A stretch of DNA of 64,000 nt from Streptomyces cupreus. GTDB lineage: Bacteria; Actinomycetota; Actinomycetes; Streptomycetales; Streptomycetaceae. Positions 27,025-35,518 of the stretch are shown here, in pieces. The notes under the pieces were generated by a model, which saw only the letters and a program-made list of their open reading frames with translations, did no database searches and was not told the origin of the DNA. The translations under genes were made by a program, and so were the position numbers. The stretch lies in contig NZ_JACMSF010000019.1 of assembly GCF_014257025.1 (NCBI RefSeq), positions 1-64,000 on the forward strand, read 5' to 3'. How positions within the stretch are numbered: the first letter of the stretch is position 1; the number at the start of each line of letters is the position of its first letter.

Positions 27025-28662
27025 TCAGTCGTGGGCTGCCTCCTTCGTGCGCACCAGCGCGGTGAGGACGATCGCGAGGGCGAGCAGCGGCACGGGCAGC
27101 AGCAGGGGCAGGCTCAGCGCGTTCACGAAGCCGTCGGCGAAGGCCGCGCCGCCCTTGCTCTGCCAGTGGCGGGCCGCGGCCGCGTCCAGCCCGTCCGGCG
27201 GCCCGAACGCGGCCCTCTGGTCGCCCGCTCCGAGGCGCAGCCGGTGCGAGGCATCATGGAACGCCTCGACGAACCGGCCCCTGAGCAGGGGCGGAAGGCC
27301 CTCGGCCCGCCGGGCCGCCGCCCGGGGCAGCTCATGGGAGATCCGGTTCGCCAGCAGCGCGCCCACGGCGGCGACGCCGATCACCGTGCCGAGCTGCCGG
27401 GCCGTACTGGAGACACCGGAGGCGGCGCCGACCAGATGCTGAGGTATGCCGTGCATGGCGATGGTGTTCATCGGCGCGAGGACCAGGCCCATCCCCGTGC
27501 CCGCCATCAGGAGGGAGGGCAGCAGTGTGACGGCGTCCGAGTCGGTGGCGACGGTCGCCGCCATGAGGATCAAGGCCCCGGCGAACACCAGCAGGCCCAG
27601 GGCGAGGGCGTACTTGCCCGACCGCCGCCCGGTGAGCCGTCCGACGAACGGGGACAGCAGTACGGCGACCACGGGTGTCGGCGCCAGCGCGAGCCCCGCC
27701 TCCAGGGCGGACATGCCCCGCACGAGCTGGAGGTACAGGGTCAGCACCAGCAGCAGGCCGGTCATCGCCAGCATGACGATGGCGATGACCAGGTTCATCA
27801 GCAGATAGTTCCGGCGTCGCAGCAGCTCCAGCGGGAGCAGCGGGTCACCGGCCCGCCCCAGCCACTCGCACCACAAGAACGCGCCCCACAGCACGACCCC
27901 CAGCACGATCACCGCCGGGATGCTGACGACGCCACGGATCGTCCCCCACTCATAGCGCTGGCCCTCGATGACCCCGTACGTCACACAGAACAGGGCCGCC
28001 GTCGAGAGGATCAGCCCGAGCGGGTCGAGTCGATGACGCCGGTGGGTGCTCATGGGCGGTATGTGACGAAGCGCCAGGACGATGGCCACCAGCCCGACGG
28101 GCACGTTAATGACGAAGACCCACCGCCAGCTCTGCCAGGTCACCAGCAGCCCGCCCAGAGTGGGCCCGGCCACCAGCGCGGTCCCGGCGATGGCGCTCCA
28201 GATCCCGAACGCCCTTCCGCGCCGCTCCACGGGCGTGAGGCTGGTCAGGATGGACAAGGTCTGCGGCATCAGGGCCGCGGCGCCCAGACCCTGCAGGGCT
28301 CGGGCGGCGATGAGCTGACCGGAATCCTGCGCCGCGCCGCACAGCGCCGAGGCCACCGTGAACAGGGCGAGTCCCCACACCAGCAGGCGCCGTGCCCCCA
28401 GTGCGTCGCCGAGCCTGCCACTGACCAGGAGCAGGACCGCGAAGACCAGTGTGTAGGCGTTGAGGATCCACAGCACCTGGTTGAAGGAGCTGCTGAGGCC
28501 GCTGATCAGGTCCGGGACGGCGATGTTGACGATCGTCACGTCCAGCACCGTCATGAAGAAGCCGATGGACAGCGTGAGCAGGACCAGTCCGTGACGGACG
28601 GGGGGCCCGGGCTCGTGGTCGGCGAGGCGCGGGACGGGGGCGTTCGGGCTCTCGGTGCTCAC
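27025..28662 (-). CDS. DHA2-type MFS drug exporter (copy 1)
   Basis: A 545-residue 14-helix proton-antiport exporter of the EmrB/QacA group. FMTVLDVTIVNIAVPDL is the helix 1 motif and GRLGDALGARRLL the motif A loop. GPTLGGLL matches motif C of drug antiporters. The GTG at 28662 is chosen because a G-rich ribosome site precedes it and the upstream part is not membrane-like. It diverges from a TetR gene, the usual exporter/repressor arrangement, and probably exports the product of the type II PKS pathway. Confidence 0.9.
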   Translation of the reverse strand: MSTESPNAPVPRLADHEPGPPVRHGLVLLTLSIGFFMTVLDVTIVNIAVPDLISGLSSSFNQVLWILNAYTLVFAVLLLVSGRLGDALGARRLLVWGLALFTVASALCGAAQDSGQLIAARALQGLGAAALMPQTLSILTSLTPVERRGRAFGIWSAIAGTALVAGPTLGGLLVTWQSWRWVFVINVPVGLVAIVLALRHIPPMSTHRRHRLDPLGLILSTAALFCVTYGVIEGQRYEWGTIRGVVSIPAVIVLGVVLWGAFLWCEWLGRAGDPLLPLELLRRRNYLLMNLVIAIVMLAMTGLLLVLTLYLQLVRGMSALEAGLALAPTPVVAVLLSPFVGRLTGRRSGKYALALGLLVFAGALILMAATVATDSDAVTLLPSLLMAGTGMGLVLAPMNTIAMHGIPQHLVGAASGVSSTARQLGTVIGVAAVGALLANRISHELPRAAARRAEGLPPLLRGRFVEAFHDASHRLRLGAGDQRAAFGPPDGLDAAAARHWQSKGGAAFADGFVNALSLPLLLPVPLLALAIVLTALVRTKEAAHD

Positions 28663-28805
28663 TGTGCATCCCCCCTGGGGGAGCCACTGACGGATGGTTA
28701 CATAACAGCGTGATACTACGGGCCTCGTCAACTCCGGACCCCGCCCGGTGACTGACTCCCGGCCAGATGTTGTCCGCCCGCCGGGTCGTTGAAGAAGATG
28801 CCTTC

Positions 28806-29456
28806 ATGAGTCCACGCGCCCGCAATCCCACCCTGCGCGCCAAACTGGTCGAGGCCGCCGCTCATCTGCTCGCCGAGGAAGGGCCGGCCGCGCTGTCGGC
28901 ACGCCGGCTCACCGCGGAGGTGGGGGCGTCGACGATGGCCGTGTACACCTACTTCGGCAGCATGGAGGACGTGATCCGCGGCGTGGTGCGCGAGGGCTTC
29001 GCCCGGCTCGCCGAGCGGCTCGCCGAGGTCGCGGACCACGACGACCCCGTCACTCACCTCGCCGAACTGGGCCGCGCGTACCGGCGCAACGCCCTTGCCC
29101 ATCCCCACATGTACGCGGTGATGCTGGGCGGTTCCGCACTGGGCGGGTTCCGGCTCTCCGAGGACGACCGCGCCCGCGGCGCCATGCTGCTGGACGTCGC
29201 CATGGCAACGGTGGAGCGCTGCACCGCCGCCGGACGCTTTCGCGCGGGCGACGCATGGATGGTCACGCGCCAGTACTGGTGCTGCATCCACGGGCACGTC
29301 CAGCTCGACCTCGGTGGGTACTTCCTGGAACCGGACGCCGCCGACACGTGCTTCGAGGAACTGCTACGGGACTTCGCGGTGGGCTCGGGCGACCAGCTGG
29401 ACGCGGCGACCCGCTCCGTGCGGGCCCGGACAGCCGAGGACGCCCCGGCGCCATGA
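28806..29456 (+). CDS. TetR-family regulator of the divergent exporter
   Basis: A 216-residue repressor with a helix-turn-helix near residues 25-50 (ALSARRLTAEVGASTMAVYTYFGSMEDV) and a TetR_C-type ligand domain. The start at 28806 gives the usual short N-terminus. It shares a 143-base intergenic region with the DHA2 exporter, where GTTACATAAC (28697-28706) is a possible half operator. It lacks the features of gamma-butyrolactone receptors. Confidence 0.88.
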   Translation: MSPRARNPTLRAKLVEAAAHLLAEEGPAALSARRLTAEVGASTMAVYTYFGSMEDVIRGVVREGFARLAERLAEVADHDDPVTHLAELGRAYRRNALAHPHMYAVMLGGSALGGFRLSEDDRARGAMLLDVAMATVERCTAAGRFRAGDAWMVTRQYWCCIHGHVQLDLGGYFLEPDAADTCFEELLRDFAVGSGDQLDAATRSVRARTAEDAPAP

Positions 29457-29559
29457 CTCCCCCGCCGCCTGGGGCTTTATGCCTCCTTAACGGCCGCCGC
29501 CTAGCGTGCCGACGCACGCGATGCACTCGCAGTGCCCCGGCAGGCGCGGGAGGGCACCC

Positions 29560-30582
29560 ATGGCTGTGCCGACGGACGACGCGGACGTCACCAACGCGTC
29601 GGAACCAGAGCTGAGAAGGCTCGGGCTGACCACCGACACCACACTGCCGCGCGCGCTGGTGCACAAACGCGCGGTCGAGAACGTCTTCCTCACTGCGGTG
29701 CGGGACGTCTCCGGCTCCCCCGTCGTCCTCGCCCAACTGCCGCGCATGCACCGTTACTTCAACGACACCTATCTGCCCTACTACGACCTGCTCCTCATCG
29801 GCGAGGTCGAGCGCCAGGCCGTCGAGGCCATCGCCCACGGGCTCCTCGGCGTCCCGGACGGGGCCCGGTTCGTCATCAGGGCCATGGCGATCACCCTGGA
29901 CGATCTCCCGGTGCTCCGCGTCGGCGCGGAACCGGCCGACCTGGTGATCAAGATCGATATCGAGCGTGCCCGCAGACGGCGCAACGGCCCCCTGCACGGC
30001 ATGGTGGGGCGGGCCTCCTGCTGGCTGGGCGGCCGCCGCGCCGCGGGCTTCACCGGCACCGTGCACTTCGTCTCGGAGGACGGATACGCCAAACTCCGCG
30101 CCGACGCGGCCGCCGCCCCCGACCACGGCTTCCCGCCGCACGACCGCCCGGTCACCCCGGCGCTGGTGGGCCGGCGCGACGCGGCCAACGTGGTCGTGTC
30201 CGACCTCACGGTGGCTGCCGACGCGGCATGGACCCGCCTGGTCGTGGACCCCGGCCATCCCGTCTTCTTCGAGCATCCGCAGGACCACCACCCGGGCACC
30301 GCCGTACTCGAAGGGTGCCGGCAGACCGCCGTGGCCGCGGCGTCCGCGGTGCTCGACGTCCCCGCAACCCGGCTGCTGGTCACCAAGTGCAGCGCCCAGT
30401 TCAGCGGCTTCGCCGAACTCGGCCGGATCACGTCGTGCCATGCGGCGCTCACGGGCGAGGACGACGGCTGTCCTGTCGTGAGCACACGGGTGACCCAACA
30501 CAACACAACGGTGGCCGAGGCGCGGATGACCGTCACAGCGGTGGACGACGACGCAATGCCGGTGGGAGGAAAGGCGCGGTGA
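29560..30582 (+). CDS. AfsA/ScbA-family hotdog protein
   Basis: A 340-residue protein with two AfsA repeats. The first holds ALVHKRAVENVFLTAV then RYFNDTYLPYYDLLLIGEVERQ. The second holds NVVVSDLTV then HPVFFEHPQDHHPGTAVLEGCRQ. AfsA enzymes transfer a beta-ketoacyl group to dihydroxyacetone phosphate to start gamma-butyrolactone signals. Here it is translationally coupled (GTGA) to an alpha/beta hydrolase and then to a FAD-dependent oxidoreductase, and no receptor or ketoreductase partner lies next to it. It may therefore serve biosynthesis rather than signalling (inference). Confidence 0.85.
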   Translation: MAVPTDDADVTNASEPELRRLGLTTDTTLPRALVHKRAVENVFLTAVRDVSGSPVVLAQLPRMHRYFNDTYLPYYDLLLIGEVERQAVEAIAHGLLGVPDGARFVIRAMAITLDDLPVLRVGAEPADLVIKIDIERARRRRNGPLHGMVGRASCWLGGRRAAGFTGTVHFVSEDGYAKLRADAAAAPDHGFPPHDRPVTPALVGRRDAANVVVSDLTVAADAAWTRLVVDPGHPVFFEHPQDHHPGTAVLEGCRQTAVAAASAVLDVPATRLLVTKCSAQFSGFAELGRITSCHAALTGEDDGCPVVSTRVTQHNTTVAEARMTVTAVDDDAMPVGGKAR

Positions 30583-31469
30583 TCGGTGACCTGCGGCCCG
30601 TGGGCGAGGCGGTGGCCGCCGACGGAGTCCGCTTCCCCCTCCGCGGGCGACTCCAGCCGGTCCCCACCGTCCCGGTCGTCCTGGTCGTTCCGGCGATGGG
30701 CACCGCGGCGCGCTTCTACCGTTCCTTCGCGCGGGCCCTGTACAGCACCGGGCTCAGCGTGGTGCTCGGCGATCTGCGCGGCCAGGGCGAGCGTGCACCG
30801 AACGGCAGCCGGGCGCCCGCCTTCGGCTACGCGGAGCTCGTCGCGGACCTGGCCGCCGCCTCCACGGCGGTGCGCGAGCTCGCCCCGCAGGCACCTCTGG
30901 TCCTGCTCGGACACAGCCTGGGCGGCCAACTGGCGCTGCTCCAGGCGGCCCACAGCGCGACCGGCCACGAGCGGCCCCCCGACGCGGTGGTCCTCATCGC
31001 CGCCGGCTCCGTCTGGTACGGGAGCTACGGAATGCTGTGCGGTGCGGGCGTCCTGATCGGCAGTCAGTCCGCGGCACTGCTGGCGACGGCGCTGGGGCAC
31101 TGGCCCGGGGACCGGCTCGGCTTCGGCGGCCGGCAGCCTGCGCGCGTCATGCGGGACTGGGCCCGGCAAGCCCGCACCGGCCGCTACCGGTTGGGACGCC
31201 ACCCGGGCACACGGACCGAGGAGCTGCTGCGACGACTGCGACTGCCGGTCCTCGCCGTGGGGGTGGAAGGCGACCGGCTGGCGCCGCCCGCCGCTGTCGA
31301 CCACCTGTGCGGCAAACTGCCGAGCGCCCGCGTCGACCGGTGGCACTACACCTCCGCCGAGGTGGACGGGTCGCGGCTGGACCACTTCCGCTGGGCGCGG
31401 CACGGCACGGACCTCGCCCGGTACGTGGCGGCGTGGACCGCCACGGAGACAGCCGGGAGCGGTCGGTGA
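30579..31469 (+). CDS. Alpha/beta-hydrolase fold protein
   Basis: A 296-residue alpha/beta hydrolase, substrate unknown. The nucleophile elbow GHSLGGQLAL lies near residue 111, and LRGQGERAPNG resembles the oxyanion-side loop. Asp in VGVEGDRLAPP and a C-terminal His (LDHFRW) complete a plausible triad. It overlaps the AfsA homologue by four bases and the FAD oxidoreductase by one (TGATG), so the three are one operon. Confidence 0.82.
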   Translation: MIGDLRPVGEAVAADGVRFPLRGRLQPVPTVPVVLVVPAMGTAARFYRSFARALYSTGLSVVLGDLRGQGERAPNGSRAPAFGYAELVADLAAASTAVRELAPQAPLVLLGHSLGGQLALLQAAHSATGHERPPDAVVLIAAGSVWYGSYGMLCGAGVLIGSQSAALLATALGHWPGDRLGFGGRQPARVMRDWARQARTGRYRLGRHPGTRTEELLRRLRLPVLAVGVEGDRLAPPAAVDHLCGKLPSARVDRWHYTSAEVDGSRLDHFRWARHGTDLARYVAAWTATETAGSGR

Positions 31470-32806
31470 TGACCGGCGCGCACGGCCCGAAGCCCTTCAC
31501 GGGCAGCACCGTGGCCGTCGTCGGCGGCGGCTGGTCCGGAATCGCGGCGGCCTGGTACCTCGCCGGCGGCGGAGCCGAGGTCACCCTCTTCGACGAGCAG
31601 GACCGGCTCGGCGGACGCTGCGCCGGCACGGAGCTCGGCTCCCGCACCGTGACGCTCGGCGGCAAGAACATCGGACGCAACTACACGTACTTCCGGGACT
31701 TCGCCCGCACGCTGGGCTCCGTCGCGTTCGAGCCCTTCGGCATCAATTCCTCGCGCGTCGAGGACGGCAGGCTGCGCACCATCGACAGCTCGGCCCGGCT
31801 GCGCAGCGCCACCGTGCTGGCCCGCAGCACCTCACCCAGGGACGGCATACGGCTGCTCCGGCTCGCCTCGCTGGTGCGGCGGCACGAAGCGGAAGGCCAT
31901 CTCGGGGGACCCGCGCTCACCGCGCTCGCGCTGCGCCACAGCGACCCTCCGCTGCACGAGTACTTCGGCCCGCGCGCCTGCGCGGCACTGCTGCGTCCGC
32001 TCACGGTGCGGACGACAGGCGCCGAGCCCGACGAGGTGCATCTGGGCACCCTGGGCTGCCAACTGGGCCTGCTCATGGACTCGTTCGACCAGCCGACCGC
32101 CGGTTTCGATCCTCTGTTCCGCGCGTTCGCGCAGCGGGTGACGGTCCGACTGGGTACCCGCGTGACCCGGCTGGCGAGGGCGGGCGACCGTGTAGTGGGC
32201 GTCCTCGCCGCGCCGACGAGCACGAAGACGCCCACCCTCCACCCCGCCGACACGGTGGTCGTCGCGCTGCCCGCGCCCTCGGCCGCACGGCTCGTGGAGG
32301 AGGCGGCCGGCGAACTCGCCGCCGAGCTGCGGCAGATCCGGTACTTCCCGGCCGCCGTGATCGTGGCCGAGTACGAGCGCCCCGTCTTCCCCGAGCGGGT
32401 GCGGTCCCTGGTGTTCGGCCCGGAGGAACCGCTGAGCAACGCCGGAGCCTACGGCCTGGCCGAACGGAACATCGTGCGGTACACGTTCAGCGGCCGTGCC
32501 GCGCGGCGCCGACTGGCCGCCGACGTGCCCGACGCCGACCTGCTGGACCTTGCCGAGGATCTCCTCGGCGCGCATTTCCCGGTGCGACGGCAGGACCGCC
32601 GGGACTTCGTGGCCGGCCGGTGGGTGTGGGCGTACTGCGCCTACAGCCGCTTCCACGAGCGGCGGCTGCGCCGCCTCGCCGGGCTCGGCGCCGCGGTGCC
32701 GGGGCTGGAGATCACCGGTGACTATGTGCGGGGCGCGTCGATCGAGCAGTGCTTCCGGGCCGCCCGGGCACGTGTCTCGGCACTTGCCGCGCGCTGGAGC
32801 GGGTGA
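31469..32806 (+). CDS. FAD-dependent oxidoreductase / desaturase-like enzyme
   Basis: A 445-residue flavoprotein of the amine-oxidase / phytoene-desaturase-like fold. The N-terminal dinucleotide-binding motif is VAVVGGGWSGIAAAWYLAGG with an acidic FDEQDRLGGR end. The C-terminal FAD loop reads EITGDYVRGASIEQCFRA. In cinnamoyl-lipid clusters a desaturase-like flavoenzyme is thought to aromatise the cyclised polyene, which suits its place beside a type II PKS and a DsbA-fold isomerase (inference). It converges with the isomerase gene after 15 bases. Confidence 0.82.
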   Translation: MTGAHGPKPFTGSTVAVVGGGWSGIAAAWYLAGGGAEVTLFDEQDRLGGRCAGTELGSRTVTLGGKNIGRNYTYFRDFARTLGSVAFEPFGINSSRVEDGRLRTIDSSARLRSATVLARSTSPRDGIRLLRLASLVRRHEAEGHLGGPALTALALRHSDPPLHEYFGPRACAALLRPLTVRTTGAEPDEVHLGTLGCQLGLLMDSFDQPTAGFDPLFRAFAQRVTVRLGTRVTRLARAGDRVVGVLAAPTSTKTPTLHPADTVVVALPAPSAARLVEEAAGELAAELRQIRYFPAAVIVAEYERPVFPERVRSLVFGPEEPLSNAGAYGLAERNIVRYTFSGRAARRRLAADVPDADLLDLAEDLLGAHFPVRRQDRRDFVAGRWVWAYCAYSRFHERRLRRLAGLGAAVPGLEITGDYVRGASIEQCFRAARARVSALAARWSG

Positions 32807-32821
32807 GAGCCCGGCTCCCCG

Positions 32822-33550
32822 TCAGCCGCAGCCGCCGGCATGGCCGCCGTCCGCGATGCGGGAGGCGTCCGGTCCGAGAGAGAGCACCCTGCTCCCGCCG
32901 CCGGCCAGGGGCCTCGGGCGACCGCCGTGCAGTGCCCGCACCGTCCAGGCGAAGGATGCCAGCCGGTCCACTCCCCAGTAGCGGTCGTGCCGGTGCACGA
33001 AGAACGGCACCCCGAACACCCCGTCCCGGTCGGCCGCGAGCAGCGCGTCGAGCCCGGCTGCCCGGGCCTGCTCGTCATCGGCCGCGCCGCCCAGCGCCTC
33101 GGCGTCCAGGCCCAACTCCTTGGCGATGCCGGCCACGACGGCCCGGTCGCATATGTCGTGGCCCTGCTGCCAGCGTGCCCGGTACACCTGGTCGGCGAAG
33201 GCCTGCCCGGCACCCTGCTCCGCCGCCACCAGATAGGCCAGGTGCGGTACTTCCCAGCAAGGATCCCGGTCGACCGGCCAGACGACGGTCAGGCCGCGGA
33301 CGGTGACCAGACGCCGTACGTCCTGAAGCACGTACAGATGCTTCGCGCGCGACATCGGCACATACGGGAAGGAGCCGCCCGCGTCGGTCAGCATGCGCTC
33401 GCTGCGCCGGTCCGGTTCCCAGAACGGGATCCAGGCCAGTTCGTCCGCCAGCCCCGGGTACCACTCGAGGAGATCGTGGTGGGCGAGCCAGGAATAGGGG
33501 CTGCGGAAGGAGAAGTAGAAGCGGGGGGCCGCGAGCGTGTGCGCTGTCAT
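32822..33550 (-). CDS. DsbA-fold isomerase, 2-hydroxychromene-2-carboxylate isomerase-like
   Basis: A 242-residue thioredoxin-superfamily protein. FYFSFRSPYSWLAHHDL at residue 10 is the HCCA-isomerase type start, with Ser-Pro-Tyr-Ser where DsbA has a redox CxxC, so it is not a disulfide enzyme. The end segment GVFGVPFFVHRHDRYWGVDRL contains the cis-Pro loop. Homologues in cinnamoyl-lipid and polyene clusters act as double-bond isomerases before 6-pi cyclisation. It is last in the type II PKS operon, 34 bases after the ketoreductase. A GAAGGA site precedes the start. Confidence 0.82.
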   Translation of the reverse strand: MTAHTLAAPRFYFSFRSPYSWLAHHDLLEWYPGLADELAWIPFWEPDRRSERMLTDAGGSFPYVPMSRAKHLYVLQDVRRLVTVRGLTVVWPVDRDPCWEVPHLAYLVAAEQGAGQAFADQVYRARWQQGHDICDRAVVAGIAKELGLDAEALGGAADDEQARAAGLDALLAADRDGVFGVPFFVHRHDRYWGVDRLASFAWTVRALHGGRPRPLAGGGSRVLSLGPDASRIADGGHAGGCG

Positions 33551-33584
33551 GGCTGTCGGTTCCTTCTCTCGGCTGGGGGTGTGG

Positions 33585-34331
33585 TCACAAGGTGAGGCCG
33601 CCGTCAACCTGGAGGACCTGTCCGGACACGTAGGCGGCCCGCTCGGACGCCAGGAACGCCACGGCGTCGGCGATCTCGTCGGCCCGGCCGAGCCGGCCCA
33701 TCGGGATCTCCCGCAGGGCGTCCTGGCGCTGCCGTTCGGTGAGGCCGGCGGTCATGTCCGTCTCGACGAACCCGGGGGCGACCGCGTTGACACGAATCCC
33801 GAGCCGCGCCACTTCCTTGGCGAGCGACCGGGTGAAGCCGATGATCCCGGCCTTGGCGGCGGCGTAGTTCACCTGCCCCGCGTGACCGTAGACGCCCGCC
33901 ACCGACGACACGGTGATCAGGCACCCGGTCCTGCGGCGCATGAAGGAGAAGATGGCCGCCCGGCAGACCCGGTAGGTGCCGTCGAGGTTCACCGCGAGTA
34001 CGTCCTCCCAGTCCTCGGCGGTCATATGGACCAGCGGGGCGTCCCGCACGATGCCGGCACAGCTGACCAGCACGTCCAAGGGGCCGAGTTCCTCCTCCGC
34101 AGCGCCGACGAAGGCCCGCACCCGTGCCTCGTCGCGGACGTCGACCTGCCGCACGAGCACGCGGGCGCCCGTGGGGCCGACGCACTTGGTCACCTCCTCG
34201 GCGGCCTCGGCCTGCGCCCGGTAGCAGAACGCCACGTCGTACCCGTCCGCCGCGAGCCGCAGCACGACCGCCCGGCCGATGCCGCGCGAGCCGCCGGTGA
34301 TCAGCGCCACCGGGCGCCGTTCGCCGCTCAC
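33585..34331 (-). CDS. 3-oxoacyl-ACP reductase (FabG-type ketoreductase)
   Basis: A 248-residue SDR that reduces beta-ketoacyl-ACP. The cofactor loop is TGGSRGIGRAV. The catalytic Ser-Tyr-Lys lie in VSSVAGVYGHAGQVNYAAAKAG (YxxxK). The C-terminus GQVLQVDGGLTL is typical of FabG. The GTG start overlaps the stop of the upstream dehydratase gene (GTGA), so it is part of the coupled operon. Confidence 0.93.
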   Translation of the reverse strand: MSGERRPVALITGGSRGIGRAVVLRLAADGYDVAFCYRAQAEAAEEVTKCVGPTGARVLVRQVDVRDEARVRAFVGAAEEELGPLDVLVSCAGIVRDAPLVHMTAEDWEDVLAVNLDGTYRVCRAAIFSFMRRRTGCLITVSSVAGVYGHAGQVNYAAAKAGIIGFTRSLAKEVARLGIRVNAVAPGFVETDMTAGLTERQRQDALREIPMGRLGRADEIADAVAFLASERAAYVSGQVLQVDGGLTL

Positions 34332-34849
34332 GGCCGCTCCCCCGCCGCCGGTGCCCGCAGCAGGGTGTCCGCGGGGCGCAGCGCCAGCACGAAGTCGGCC
34401 ACCGACAGGACCGTCCGCGCGCCGACAGCCGTCTCGCCCTCGCAGATCGCGGCGCCGGTGACGGCACGCCGCAGCCGGACGTGATGGCGCAGTACGGCAC
34501 CGGGGAACACCGGGCCGCCGAAGCGGACGCCGGAGATGCCGACCCCGAGCATCACCTCGCCGGAGAGCACATCCGGGTTGGGCCGCGCCCAGCCGACCAG
34601 GAACGCCGCAGCCTGGCACCACGACTCGACGAGCAGGGTCGGCGGATAGCGGTACTCCCAGGGGCGAGCCGTGTCATCGACGGCGGCGTACCAGGGTTCG
34701 TTGCAGGTGACGGCCTTGACGGCGGTCAGGCTTCGCCCGGGCACCACGTCGGTCACCCGGTCCAGCAGGAGCACCGGATGGCGGTGCGGGATGACGCGCT
34801 TGATGGCGCTGACGTCGATCACAACATCCGTCGAGGTCACCGAGGTCAC
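34328..34849 (-). CDS. FabZ-like hotdog dehydratase subunit (His site altered)
   Basis: A 173-residue single hotdog protein. The N-terminal IPHRHPVLLLDRVTDVVPGRS is FabZ-like and the central helix reads YPPTLLVESWCQAAAFLVG, keeping the catalytic Glu. The GHFPG segment with the active-site His is not recognisable. It is coupled by GTGA to the adjacent hotdog gene, which keeps the His. The two probably form a heterodimeric dehydratase like those of aryl polyene and other highly reducing type II PKS systems (inference). Confidence 0.82.
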   Translation of the reverse strand: MTSVTSTDVVIDVSAIKRVIPHRHPVLLLDRVTDVVPGRSLTAVKAVTCNEPWYAAVDDTARPWEYRYPPTLLVESWCQAAAFLVGWARPNPDVLSGEVMLGVGISGVRFGGPVFPGAVLRHHVRLRRAVTGAAICEGETAVGARTVLSVADFVLALRPADTLLRAPAAGERP

Positions 34850-35229
34850 GGCTGCACCGCCCGGTAGAGCAGGCGCAGCCGCGCGGCCGGGCCCCGGCCC
34901 GCGCTGACCGTGGCGGTACAGCGGACCGCGTCCCCGGCGTGGCTCGGCTCGACCGTCATCGTGAGGGTCAGGTCGTCGCCGGGGAGCACGGGGCCGAGGA
35001 AGCGGCTGCTCTCGATCTCCGCCAGGCGCATGCGTCCGCGCTCCCACCGTCCCGCCCCGTCGAGGGCCAGGTCGACCGCCTCGACGAGGCACACCGCGGG
35101 CAGCACCGGGAAGCCCGGGTAGTGGCCGGCGAGCACCGTCTCGTCCGCCTCGACACGGGTGCGCGCCGTCAGGGTCTCGCCGTCCCGGCCGACGACGGGC
35201 ACGGCCCGCCCGAAGGCGGTCGCCCTCAT
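34846..35229 (-). CDS. FabZ/FabA-like hotdog dehydratase subunit (His retained)
   Basis: A 127-residue hotdog protein. GHYPGFPVLPAVCLVEAVDLAL near residue 35 matches the FabZ active-site region with the catalytic His in HYPG and a Glu in the central helix. The short N-terminus lacks the PHRxP strand found in the partner. Expected to dehydrate beta-hydroxyacyl-ACP. It overlaps the upstream ACP gene and the downstream partner gene by four bases each. Confidence 0.82.
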   Translation of the reverse strand: MRATAFGRAVPVVGRDGETLTARTRVEADETVLAGHYPGFPVLPAVCLVEAVDLALDGAGRWERGRMRLAEIESSRFLGPVLPGDDLTLTMTVEPSHAGDAVRCTATVSAGRGPAARLRLLYRAVQP

Positions 35230-35489
35230 GAGGCCCGCCCCCGCCTCGACCGCAGCAGCTCGTAGACCTGTTGGAAGCAGGTGAGCCGCTTCATCTCGGA
35301 CTCCGCGACCTGGACGCCGTACTTCTTCTCCAGCACGACCGCGATCTCCAGGGCCAGCAGCGAGTCGACATCGAGGTCGTCCACGAAGTGCGCGCTGTCG
35401 GTGACCTCGGAGGTGGGCACGTCCAGGATCTCGGCGATGGTGTCGCGCAGTTCCTCCTTGTCGCTCGCGCAGTCGATGCCATCGGTCAT
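35226..35489 (-). CDS. Acyl carrier protein (type II PKS, second ACP)
   Basis: An 87-residue ACP. The phosphopantetheine Ser is in the DSL motif of LDVDSLLALEIAVVLEKKYG. The start at 35489 is supported by GAGGAG nine bases upstream. An in-frame ATG at 35522 overlaps the stop of the upstream KS-like gene and would add 11 residues. It carries intermediates between KS, ketoreductase and dehydratase. Confidence 0.92.
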   Translation of the reverse strand: MTDGIDCASDKEELRDTIAEILDVPTSEVTDSAHFVDDLDVDSLLALEIAVVLEKKYGVQVAESEMKRLTCFQQVYELLRSRRGRAS

Positions 35490-35518
35490 GGGAGCACTCC
35501 TCACGTCAGGGTGTTCGG

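Noticed and set aside
28806..29456. TetR as a gamma-butyrolactone receptor for the AfsA homologue
   Set aside because: The DNA-binding and ligand regions resemble exporter regulators, and the gene is divergent from an MFS exporter.
32822..33550. DsbA-like protein as a disulfide oxidoreductase
   Set aside because: The CxxC motif is absent (SPYS) and there is no signal peptide.
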